Part shown: in pieces, positions 24,105 through 34,369 of the stretch
Numbering within the stretch: position 1 is the stretch's first letter
Layout of the letters: every line of letters starts with the position of its first letter
Assembly: GCA_907165135.1 (NCBI GenBank)
Contig: OU015567.1
Coordinates: 15,939,001 to 16,003,000 of the forward strand
Origin: Oikopleura dioica
Taxonomy: Eukaryota; Chordata; Appendicularia; Copelata; Oikopleuridae
Direction: 5' to 3'
DNA length: 64,000 bases
Position numbers and translations under genes: made by a program
The notes under the pieces: model-generated
The model's database searches: none
Seen by the model: only the letters and a program-made list of their open reading frames with translations
Told to the model about the DNA's origin: nothing

Positions 24105-25692
24105 CTAAGAGCCAAAAATGATGAATTATCTCAAGAAGAGAGCTGAACGCTACTCCTAGCGATTGTTTATAAGCTTAGCCGAACGATTTAAAAGTTACTT
24201 TTTTCGACCGGACAATTGTCTATCTTAGATAAATAGACTATCTAGCTCTTTTCATCGGCCTAATATCCAAGTTTGCTAGGTTAGGACCCCATGAATCCTA
24301 AAATTTTGAGGACTTTTGCATATCTTGAGCTCTAACATAAGAGCTTAGCCTAAAGGCTTCAAAGGCAAAGAATCTTTATGGGTCATAAATTTCAAATCTT
24401 CAATTTGATTGAACATATAGAAAATAGAGGCAAATACTTGTGCAAGAGTCTTTTTTAATATTCGGATTTTCTAGTTTCAGGCTTACTTCGTTGCGAATTT
24501 ATAGATGACACGTTTCACAAGTTACCATTTTATTGTCGATATTTCTATGTTCCCTACCAATCTTCAAAACCTCACTAATATTAACTCTCTCACTAACCTG
24601 GTCTAGCATGGACCCAACTGAGCAAGAGAAGCAATATTAATTCTCTGGTTATCATGCCGGGCGATTATACTAGGCGGAAAAGAAGAGGCTGCGTGGGGAG
24701 AATCATGTACAAAAAATAAGTACAAAATGGAAAACGACTCGAGTATTGTTAAGCGGGGAGACCGACGGGTAGCATTTTGTTTTATTACTTTGAAGGTTTA
24801 AAGGATCACGCAGCAAGCACTCGATGAGCCATCCTGTTCTGCTTGCCATTCTTTCTCCTCCATTCCGCCGCCTTTGCTCTAGAGACCGTTTATCATATTT
24901 TTCCTAGTTTTGACTTCTACGCAAATAAAAAATATAAATTCAAGGCGACTCTCAGAATTCGGCTTTCTCAGAATTTCGCAGAACTCTCAAAATTCTGCCC
25001 GGCCTTAATCCATAAATTGTGCAAAGTTAGCAAAAGCAATTTTCAACCTCAAATGCATCCTCGCATGCACACACTTTTCACGCTCTATAAAATAACTTTA
25101 TTACTTCGCGCTTTTTCGGCTTTGCTTGACTTTTTTCCGTTTCATCTGAAAATCGAAAGTTAAAATTGCTTCATTTATCTGATCAATTTCAATTTTTTGC
25201 GGTTTCTTTATGAAATTTATTCATTTTTTGATAAATTATTTTAATTTTAAATTCGAAAACAAAATAAAAACAAACTCAAATATTCTGAAGATTCATAGAA
25301 ACAAAACCTGGAATGACGAAAAAGCCCTTCATGGCGCCTAACGAGTCTCTGCCTTGAGATTCTCTGCTCTGACTTGACACTAGATCTTAGTCACGAAAGG
25401 TCGCTTGTTACGTAAGTTGTCCGTTTCTGACCAAGTCCTGAAAACTGTCTCTGGACGAAGGACATTTGCAGCTGCGTTACGAATTCTCTGAAGCTTAAAA
25501 ACGATGAATTCGGCTTTTTCGATAAGCGTTCAATAAAAGCGACACATCATAATTCAGTCCGTCAGAAAGAGCGCTCTTGTCAACGCGCTCGCACCTCGCC
25601 TGCCTCAAATTACTGAAAATTTATAGTTCTAATAAGGATGCCACTTGCACGCAAAATAAAACAGCGGAAGAATTTATTTCTTCTACAGCAGA
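24105..25692. other. Gene-poor region
   Basis: No coding segment supported by splice sites and codon pattern. The 5' exon of the membrane protein at 23548-24104 may lie here. Confidence 0.4.
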
Positions 25693-28600
25693 TTAGTCCT
25701 TAGCTTGTTTAATCGCTTCGAGAGAACGCTTCAACTGGTGAATCTCGATTCTGTACTCCGACTCTTCTTGTTTCAGCGCTTTGCTTACGATCTCAGAAGT
25801 ATCTGAAAACAGTTGGGCGTTCAAGTAGATTAATGCTTAATCGATTACCAAGAACTTTCATGAAGTTGATTCCTTTTTCTTCGTTCCACTCTCTCACCAG
25901 GCATCGCTTCTGTGGCGTACTGTACAAATGGCCATCAGGCGTGAATGACAGTCGAGCGATGCACTTGGCCGTGTCCTCTTGCAAAGGGCTCCGCAAACTG
26001 AGTAAAAACCTGAGTCAGGGTCTGGAAAAGCCGCGGAGCTTCTTTTTTAAAAACTTTGCTATAACCCTGACTCAGGTTTCTTACCCAGGTTGCCGAGCCC
26101 AGAGTTCGAAATTCCCGCGAACTTTTGCGGGTGCGGGGGGGAGCGGGAACTATGACTGAAATTTTTCGCGGGGGCGGGGGAGCGGGAGCAAGGTCGAAAA
26201 TTTTTGCGGGAGCGGGGGAGCGGGAGCAAGTCCAAAATTTTGCGCGGGAGCGGGGGCGGGGGAGGAGGTCTAAAAATTTTGCGCGGGAGAGGGCGGCGCG
26301 GGAAAAAGGCCTGAAAATTTGCGCGGGAGCGGGGGGCGCGGGAAGGATTCCCCCTCTCTTTTGCTCCCGCGGGAGCCCGCGGGAAAGAAAAATCAACGTG
26401 ATGGCTGGTTTAAAAAGGTCTTCACTAAGGAAGAAGCCTGAGTCAGGCCCCTAAGATAATTCGACAATTGAGAAATAAAATTGAAAAAAATTAATACAAA
26501 CCATAACAAAGCTAAGAACATGAACAATATTACTTTCACATTGAATGGTGGTGGGTGGGGTTGGGGACGAAACTAAGATTGATCAACTAAGACTTCCCCG
26601 GCCTTTGTCAAGCCCCTTAAATTTGAAAACCAAGGAACGGGGCTGAAACGGCCCGAAGGGCCGTCAAGCCCCTTAAATTTGAAAACCAAGGAACGGGGCT
26701 GAAACGGCCCGAAGGGCCGTCAAGCCCCTTAAATTTGAAAACCAAGGAACGGGGCTGAAACGGCCCGAAGGGCCGTCAAGCCACTTAAATTTGAAAACCA
26801 AGGAACGGGGCTGAAACGGCCCGAAGGGCCGTCAAGCCCCTTAAATTAGAAAACCAAGGAACGGGGCTGAAACGGCCCGAAGGGCCGTCAAGCCCCTTAA
26901 ATTTGAAAACCAAGGAACGGGGCTGAAACGGCCCGAAGGGCCGTCAAGCCCCTTAAATTTGAAAACCAAGGAACGGGGCTGAAACGGCCCGAAGGGCCGT
27001 CAAGCCCCTTAAATTTGAAAACCAAGGAACGGGGCTGAAACGGCCCGAAGGGCCGTCAAGCCCCTTAAATTTAAAAACCTATTTCCCCGCTGCTCCCGCA
27101 GCCCCGCGGGAGCATTTTTGAGTTTTCGCGGCGCGGGAAGGGGCGGGAAGAAGGCGGAAAAGAACAATTTACGGCGGGAGCGGGGGGGAGGGGGAAAGAT
27201 CACGAGAAAATCTCGAGGGAGCGGGGGCTCGCGGGAGCATGCGGCGCGGGAAATTTCGAACTCTGGCCGAGCCAAGCCCTTGCGATTTTACTTGAAAGAA
27301 ATCGATCGAAAAGTGCTGCGTCTGGACGGGCGGGAACATGCTCCTCATCAGTTTGAACATGCGGCTTTTGAAGAGATCCTGCTGGTGGAGATTCGCGGAG
27401 ACTCCTACAATAAACTTCAGAAAGGAAAAAAGAAGCGTGGAACCTTGAATATGGCCGTGGTTCGAAACGCCCAGCCAGAGTTCGCCTTTACAATCGCCGT
27501 TGAGAAACGAGGCCGCGTAGTCGCAAATGGCTCCATCTGTAATCCCGTGGTCAAAATCGGCAGCAGCTTTGAAGACTGTACATTTCGCTTCGACCAAGGT
27601 ATCGATTCTGTCCCGCTCCTTAACACCAGCTTCGAATTATCCGTCAGAAATATACAAATACCGAAATAGTTGGAAACTCGTTGGCTTTTGAAGAGGAAGA
27701 GATGCTTGCATCACAAGGCTCTTCTTCATCATCGGAAAACCATTCTTCTTCTATCGAATAAGCAGATTTCTCCGCTTTGAACTCGGCAGAACGGGACCCC
27801 TTTATTTTAGGACAAAGATTTCGTCTGGATTTAAGATACCACTGAGTTACAACTTGGTGGAATGGAACTTATAAGTTGGGCTCGCCAACCTTTGTAGAAA
27901 ACCTGAGTCAGGTTCTGAAGTGCCGATATAAAAATCCGAAAAGCTACTTTTTTAAAATGAAAAACAGAACAACGGTATTACCATTTTAATCGGTCTTTAA
28001 ATATTGGCGAAGCCACTTCTTGGCTTCATTCTTGAAATTTTTCTTGCTTTAGCAGCTACTTTTCATATAGGCTCTTCAGAGCCTACTCAGGTATTCTAAC
28101 AAGTTGCCGAGCCCAGGTAGCTAGTCATATTCAGAAAGTTAAAAATACTCTCATTACTTGAGAAATAATGATTTTGCTCCCTTTCCTTTGCTTCGCAACA
28201 GTCGTTTATGATAATATTTTGGTCGTTGTAAACAATCGCGAGCATGCAGATGTTCTTGAGAATATCGTACAGAATTTCTTGCTGCCTGCCATCGAATTTC
28301 GAGACGAACTTGAAAATTCCATGCTTGATGAGTTTTCGCGCCACGTGATAGCATCGCACGTTGTTTTTGTTCGAAATGAAGAGAGCAAAAAGAGTGAGGA
28401 TTTTTCCGCTGAGTTTTAAAGCGATATCCGATGAATCTTCAATGGCCAGGTTCTCCATCAAAATTTGAACGAAGGAGTCTGATCGGACCGCTTCTTGGAA
28501 CTCTCCTACTCTTTTCCTGGCGTAGTAGTGGTCACTTTCATTTTTCGAAGCGATCAAGAGAAGGATGCAGGCGCAAAAGTAGCGAGCTTCTGTCGAGTAG

Positions 28601-29598
28601 ATTTCGTGGTTTTTCAGAATTGTAAACAGAAGGTAGGGACTGTCGGGAACGCTTCTTTTGTCTTCCTTGACCAACAGAAGTAGACATCTTTCAGAAGATT
28701 TTTAGGCGAATTCGAAATTCAGAATTACTCTTTATTTCTTATTTCTTCAATCAATTATCTCCTTCCTGAGACAAGTGGTTACCAGAGTGCTCGAAACAGG
28801 AGAGGGCGCTATTTTATCCAGAATCAGAAAGACCAGCCTTGGCTCAGTCTTGAGCAATTGCAAGTCGGCTTCAAAGACTTCGACTCGCGGTTCGCGGTAA
28901 ATCGTTCCAGATTCGCAGTCGAAAAGGTTTCCCTGCGAAGTGATCAAAACCCGTCGCACGTGATTGTCTATTATGGTCAAGTAAACCTTGTTGAACTTTC
29001 TGGACTCGGCCTTTCGGTCTTTCAACCGTTGCGGGTCGATGGAGAAGAGTTCCTCGAGAATTTGAGAATGCAAAATTTGGTCTTCTTTGGAAAGGAAGCC
29101 CCAGGCGGAGTATTCATTCACTATTCGCGCGATCATCACATCCGCTGTCTTTTCGTTGTTTCTCGCGAATCTGGTGAATGGTTCGACGCTCAGCTTGTGA
29201 GTCTTCATCACTTTCGAAAACCACTGCGGTTGGGCATTTCTGTCTTCTTGGACGAGACAGTCGACTTGAAATGCCGCGGCAGTGCACTCCAACTCCTCCT
29301 GACCGAGCAAATCTGCCAGTTCATGCTGTCTAGCCGGAGACGCACGAGCAGTGTAGGAACAGCCAGGCTTCAGTAGCATTCCAAGTTTCTTCGAATATTC
29401 GGGTTCGAAAGAGGTGTTAAAAACTTCTTTGCTTCTGGCGCAGCTGTCGACGAGATGGAGCAGATTTCTGAAAAAGTCAAATTTGTTCGCCGTCGCTGGA
29501 TTGCCCTTGATGATCCATTCCGCCAAGATGCCGATCTTTTCCAGCAGCTCCAAGCCAAACTTATCGCGTTGGAAAAAGAAACGCTTCATTCTGACCAA
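25693..29598 (-). CDS. Helical-repeat protein with C-terminal Schlafen AlbA_2 domain
   Basis: Minus-strand exons: up to 29598..28766, 28687..28158, 27867..27662, 27618..27444, 27404..about 27280, about 25977..25849, 25802..25693. The first two exons give about 450 residues of Leu-rich helices, resembling ARM/HEAT-type folds (LILDKIAPSP, CACILLLIASK). After an acidic linker comes a Schlafen-like AlbA_2 domain: EAKCTVFKAA, YAASFLNGDCKGELWLGVSN, HGHIQG, FPPVQTQHFSIDFFQV, then DGHLYS. The best relatives in my memory are SLFNL1-type proteins. The end is a coiled coil (EYRIEIHQLKRSLEAI). One intron (28765-28688) has a GA donor (GAAGGA). Another is a MITE with a hAT-like element inside it. The 5' end is unresolved. 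The pairing of the two domains is unfamiliar to me. Confidence 0.7.
26100..27265. mobile_element. hAT-like element with G-rich arms and a minisatellite
   Basis: Ends CAGAGTTCGAAATTCCCG and CGGGAAATTTCGAACTCTG, flanked by the exact 8-base duplication GCCGAGCC (26092-26099 and 27266-27273). CAGAG-type ends with 8-base duplications fit hAT elements. Both arms are dominated by GCGGGAGCGGGGGCGGGGG-like sequence, with G-quadruplex potential on the + strand. No transposase frame is present, so it would be non-autonomous. Confidence 0.75.
26605..27075. repeat. 56-base minisatellite, about 8 units
   Basis: Units start (CCGTCAAGCC) at 26661, 26717, 26773, 26829, 26885, 26941, 26997 and 27053, after a variant start at 26605: an exact 56-base period. 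Units are nearly identical; one has CACTTAAAT and one AAATTAGAAA. Each unit contains the hairpin ACGGCCCGAAGGGCCGT and a second pairing of AGCCCC with GGGGCT. Confidence 0.95.
27877..28116. mobile_element. CTGGGCTCGG-family MITE in an intron of the Schlafen-domain gene
   Basis: TGGGCTCGCCAACCTTTGTA left and AACAAGTTGCCGAGCCCAG right, larger (240 bases) than most copies. It lies within a GT-AG intron (28157-27868), whose acceptor falls 9 bases outside the element. Confidence 0.8.
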
Positions 29599-30304
29599 AA
29601 TTGAGTTGCAGAGGTCAAGAACGTTTTTGTAGAAAGAATGAGATATTTCTTTATTGAAATTTCTTTTGTGAGGTTCTTAACTTTTGAGACCGTCGTTCGC
29701 ACTTCTAGGAGGTCTAAATCGCCGCTCAAAACAAATAAATTTTCAGAAATATCAGGAGATATACCAATGATTTTGCTTAACTCTCGAGAAGCGCCACCAC
29801 TACGACGCTAGAGAATTTTGATTGGCTGCGCTCAAAAATGTCGCCATATGTGGTCATTTTAAATTTTCGCGGCAATCGCCGAAAAATCATCAATAATTGT
29901 TCAGAACCGGGACCTGATGATAAAGTCTCTATAAAAGTCCAGAATCACTTTGATCGCGAGAATTTTATTACTTCCATACGCAAGAAGTCGTGGTTTATTT
30001 TCCTCAATTTCCACGCGACAAGTATAAGCAATATTCTTGTAAATCTCCACCTGAGTCAGGAAATCTAAAAGTTAACTTCTGATAAAGATCTCGCGCAAAA
30101 GAATACCGTGCCGCTGTGGAATAGAAAGCACTTTTAGTAGATTCCACATTTTCTCTAAATAAAAAAACTGGCTTTTTTTGAAAGATTCCCCAGCCAATCA
30201 GAATGAAGATGCGGAAAATTGAGTTTTATCCTAGGAAAGACAAAAAGTACATTAATAACGATTGTTTGTAAAAATTGACGTTGTTAATTTGGGAATTACG
30301 CAGA

Positions 30305-30455
30305 GGTACAGCGGAAATCTAGAAAGAGAGCGCGCGCGGTGTTCTCGAAAAGCAGATCTGGGGAATTGAGTCAGTAGGCTCCATCTGCGATTATTTTTCT
30401 GCGGTACTTTTCGAGAACACCGCGCGCGCTCTCTTTCTAGATTTTCGCTGTACCG
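30305..30455. mobile_element. Short foldback MITE with GCGCGCGC arms
   Basis: Arms of about 48 bases: AATCTAGAAAGAGAGCGCGC / GGTGTTCTCGAAAAG on the left, exact reverse on the right, spacer of about 55 bases. Confidence 0.85.
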
Positions 30456-30723
30456 TACAGCCTGTACGTCTGCTTAATTCTCTTTATTTCGTCACTTGGA
30501 CTCCGGTCCCTGTCAAAGTGAATTCACTTTCTTCGTTCTTACATGCAGTGATTTACCGAAATAAGAGGCCTCGAAATAAGAGGACTTTTGGTTAAACTAG
30601 GCAAATTCTGTCATCCAAGAAAATTTCGAAATAAGAGGACTTTTTTGACAATTTTAATTAAAAAATCAGGAAATACCGAACTGACAGTGAAGCAACTATT
30701 TAAAAAATCTTTTATCTATGACT

Positions 30724-31396
30724 AGGGCCGACGAGCAAAAAATCAACCCCAAGTACCCGTTGATGGAAACGCCCGAAACTTTGTAGAAGTGTTTATTTTA
30801 GCCCAATTGAAAAAAATGTAATTGAAATTTTTTTGATCGGATCACGTGATCTCGGGTTACAGACCCTCGAAAAGCTAGAAAAGCTTGCCAAGCTTGATCC
30901 CCTTATGGCATCATCTTCTCGTTAGGCTAGAAAGAAAGGTCTTAATTTGTTCTAGTGGCTTAGTTAAAAAAAATCTTGGTGTATTTACAGGAGACGCTAG
31001 AAGCTATATAAGGACCCAAAACTAGCTAAAATTGAGGTAAAAATCCAGGTTTCACGGGCTACTTAGGGCAAAATACCTTGCAAAAAGGGCCATTTTAGAC
31101 ATTTCAATTCCCTCTTGCGACTCATGTGATCTTGCCACCAAAAATGTTTTGGATTATTTAGAAAGAACTTTTTGTGCTCTTTTATGTGAGCTACATTAAG
31201 ATCCCCTGGGGTAATGGGATCGAGGTTGGCAAGCTTTTCTAGCTTTTCCAGGGTGTGTAACACGTGATCACGTGATCCGACCAAAAAATTTTCAATTACA
31301 ATTTTTTTAGTTGGGCCAAAATAAACATCTTTACAAAGTTTCAGGAATCTACCTCAACGGGTTCTAGTGGTTGACTTTTTGCTCGTCGGCCCTATC
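30724..31396. mobile_element. Inverted-repeat element nested in the pogo-like element
   Basis: Ends AGGGCCGACGAGCAAAAA and TTTTTGCTCGTCGGCCCT; arms stay partly complementary for about 200 bases each. The 10 bases ATCTATGACT are repeated exactly on both flanks, consistent with a target duplication of 8-10 bases. Confidence 0.8.
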
Positions 31397-31447
31397 TATG
31401 ACTGTTTTGTCGGCCATTTCGAAGTCGATGGCTTTTCTGAGTCGGCT

Positions 31448-31651
31448 TCATCTGCAACTTGAACTTGAGGCCGCGCGTGTTTCATTGATTTGAAGCGCCA
31501 GGAGATGCTCGACCAACTCCTCTTCGTCTTCTTTCTCCAGAACGCTTGCAAGAACTTCCACATCCTCGAAGTCTTCAACCGTCTCGTTGAACTCTCGCTC
31601 TTTCAACAGCCCAGTATTAATCCAAGAGCGCTTGAAGTTCGCTGGGTTCAT
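31448..31651 (-). pseudogene. Fragment of pogo/Tigger-type transposase
   Basis: Open frame of 67 residues beginning FKRSWINTGLL, followed by EEDEEELVEHLLALQI. The SWI-GLL motif followed by an acidic tail is typical of the region behind the DDE domain in this family. The catalytic part is absent, probably removed when the nested element inserted. Confidence 0.45.
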
Positions 31652-32276
31652 GTTCCTTGATCTTCAGGTGATCATTGTCGACGATAAAATCATCAAGATA
31701 ACACCGCATCTTCTTCTTAAAATTTGCGAACCAGTCTTATTCTGGAAATGAATCTTTCTCCTCTCTTGATCTATGATTCATAGTCTATGAATCATAGACT
31801 ATGAATGCATTCCTTTGAAATCTACTAGTAGTAGTAGAAGAGCAAAATGAAAAAAAGAACCTCTGTCACCCTAGCTTGATTTGAAAATTTCCAAAATAAG
31901 AGGACTTTTCGTCATCCCCTGTCATCCAAAAAGGCCTCTTATTTCGGTAAATCACTGTGTGTTACTCAAGTTTAAGCCTCCGAAACATGTCGTCATAAAT
32001 TCTACCACCAAATTAATTAATAACGATGATCATTATTAATAAGCATGTGCTTGATAATGTCGATAAGGTTTCCCTTTTCAAATTTTCCTGATATCAAAAT
32101 CATGCCTTCAATGAGCAGTTATCATGCTTTTCTCGCATTGAATATAGTCGGACCTTCTATCCCTTGCTCAGCGCCGAATAATAATTCAATACAGCGACAA
32201 AACTCTGACATCTAACGCATCCCGGGCGCTATTTAGCCAACTGTCTGAAAGTTTCTCTTCACTTCTCGTCAAAAAA

Positions 32277-34250
32277 ATGAGACTTGTGAGCGCTTTTCTT
32301 TCAGCCGCTTCGGCTCTAACTGCCGAAGAAGTCGCCGCCTTCGGCTGCAAGTCCGGTACTTTCTACCAGTTCCACAAGGTCGAGGTCGAGGGAGCTACTC
32401 AAATGAGCAACACGGCTTCGGCGAGCAACAACTGGAACGGATGCCACCAAAAGCAAAACGGCAATTGCTGGAGAACGGAGCTCTCCTGTAGTATGTCCAT
32501 GAACGAAGCAACTCCTGGCGACACTCCTCGGTAATTTGAGAGAAATAAAACAAAAGAAGGATAAATTTAAATAAGATACGCGATCAACGCGGGCGGAATT
32601 CCCGATCACAACGCCTGGGCCCTCACTGGTGGAAACTCCTTCATCCAGAGCCGAACTATGCGATTCCGAATCCCGCGAGTTCCAGTCCTTCTTCCCTGGG
32701 CCGACAGAACCGCTGCCCCGCAAGGACCGATCGGTTACGCAACTAACGGCGTTCCTATCTTCGGCCCGTACAACTCAGGCTGCTGCGACGCGATCTTCGT
32801 CGAAATCCAATCGATGGACCACTGTCTCGGTCACCCGGCGAACGGCAACTACCACTATCACTTCTTCCCACAAGCATCGGGCAACTACGACGGATGTAGC
32901 TACAGCTGCGAAGACGGAGGCCCGTCTGGAATCGTCGGTGTGGCAAACGATGGCTTCCCCATCTATGGCCCCGCGCAGTGGTACTCGGCTACAACTGGGA
33001 GAATCTACGAGCAAATGGAAAACTGCCAGGCAGCTGGCGAGTGCTCTTTGACTCACATCAGCGAAGAACACACTGACATTTGCGGCGGAGTGAGAGTCGG
33101 CGATGGAGACGCCTCGGTCGGAAACGTCTACCGATACATCACGACCAACACCTTTCCGTACAACCTGCAGTGCTTCCGAGGAGACCTGTCGATGTCTCAA
33201 ACTCGGCAAGGAAGCTCCTGGAATGCCTACACAGTCAACAACAGTTGCGGAGAGAACTCCGATAACGGTGGAAGTTGTGATATTTTCAACCAGTCATTCG
33301 CCGCCTCCATTGGATGTTCTCCTGGAAGCTGTACCGCGCAGCAATCTGGTGCTCAAGGTGATGTCACTGCTGTCTACATGGAGTGCCCTGTCACTCAGCC
33401 TCCTACAACAACTTCGACCACGACCACACCTTCTACTACAACGACAACAACGACGACTACTACGACCACAACCACTACCACGACAACAACGACTACTACG
33501 ACAACAACGACTACTACGACGACGACCACTACAACAACTACCACTACCACAACTACCACCACCACAACTACCACTACCACAACTACCACAACTACAACAA
33601 CGACGACAACAACAACTACGACTACGACCACCACAACAAGTACGACAACAACAACGACAACTTCTACAACTACGACTACGATTGCCACATCGCCAACAAC
33701 AACAGCAGCTCCAATTTCTTGCTTGAATGAGATTCCCAGTTCAAGAGAAGCTCCAACTAATTGCAACGCGAAGCATGTCAACTGGAAAGGCGCGAAAGTG
33801 ACTCGAACGGCTTTCCGTGGAAAAGGATCTCGAATTCTTCGATTCGCCGTCAACAACAACGAGGGCGCTTTCGATGCGGACTACACCGGATTCCTCGGTT
33901 TTTCGCGAACTAAATGCGGAATCGACTTTGTCAACGCGTCTATCGACGGTCGACTTTCTCTCTCTCTCGCGGACTACGAGGCTGACTACGAAATCATGTA
34001 CCAGCACAAGCGAATCAACGGAAAGCAGACGTCTTCAATGACTCAGTTTTACCGAACAAAGGGCAGCGGCGGAGACCTCGGCAACCAAAAGAAAGATCTC
34101 GTCTATCTGATGATTCAGGGATTGGATCAAGTCGATTTCGGCGACCTTGACTTGGACTTTTGCCTTGAGCGAGTCCAGGTCGGCATCATGCCCGCCACCA
34201 ACGTCGACCACACCGCTTGTGCCGCCTGGGACAAAGACCTTGGATGGTAA
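32277..34250 (+). CDS. Secreted YHYH-domain protein with long Thr tract
   Basis: Exons 32277..32530 and 32576..34250. MRLVSAFLSAASALTA is a signal peptide. The N-terminal 350 residues match the YHYH domain: IGYATNGVPIFGPYN, NGNYHYHFFP, DGFPIYGPAQW. A tract of roughly 100 residues made almost only of Thr (33410-33700) links to a C-terminal domain of about 170 residues with an even Cys pattern, which I do not recognise. The tract uses ACA/ACC/ACG/ACT in mixture, so it is selected at protein level and not a simple DNA repeat alone. Probably an O-glycosylated extracellular protein. It is convergent with the RPE65-family gene. AATAAA lies at about 34312. Confidence 0.85.
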
Positions 34251-34369
34251 ATGAATCGCCTTTAAAATAACTTTTTATTTTGCGAGCGATTTTCTTCGTG
34301 TTTATTTTTCAAATAAATATCGATTTCGTAGAAGCTCTATTGAATTATGTTCTGTACATATTTTAGTGA

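Larger units (their letters stand above)
25983..27277. mobile_element. MITE interrupted by a hAT-like element, together an intron
   Basis: Decayed CTGGGCTCGG-family copy: left part 25983-26099, with AAACCTGAG and CTCAGGTTTCTTACCCAGG arms; its right tip resumes after the inserted element at 27266. Flanks CTCTTGCA and CCCTTGCG look like a decayed 8-base duplication. On the minus strand, removing everything between joins FFQVKSQ to EDTAKCIARL in frame. Confidence 0.65.
30546..31957. mobile_element. pogo/Tigger-like DNA transposon remnant
   Basis: Ends CAGTGATTTACCGAAATAAG and CTTATTTCGGTAAATCACTG are perfect inverted repeats that continue to about 26 bases. CAGTn ends and a minus-strand frame (31651-31448) reading FKRSWINTGLL then an acidic stretch recall the C-terminal region of pogo/Tigger transposases. 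GAAATAAGAGGACTTTT is repeated as a subterminal motif. The body is interrupted by another element at 30724-31396. Confidence 0.65.
29599..32276. other. Transposon-rich region without host genes
   Basis: Holds the inverted-repeat element at 30305, the pogo-like element at 30546 and its nested insertion. Upstream exons of the Schlafen-domain gene may lie at 29600-29750 but could not be modelled. Confidence 0.4.

Noticed and set aside
26605-27075. CRISPR-like array
   Set aside because: Repeats are contiguous 56-base tandem units without unique spacers, in an animal genome.
27118-27669. A 183-codon + strand open frame after the minisatellite
   Set aside because: The minus strand of the same bases encodes the AlbA_2 domain with correct splice sites and continues in frame beyond the element, so the + frame is antisense shadow. 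Its beginning lies in the hAT-like element.
28858-29376. A 172-codon + strand open frame
   Set aside because: Antisense to the long helical exon of the Schlafen-domain gene; it has no recognisable content and no splice context.
33395-33859. A 154-codon minus frame, mostly Val
   Set aside because: It is the reverse of the Thr-codon tract of the YHYH gene.
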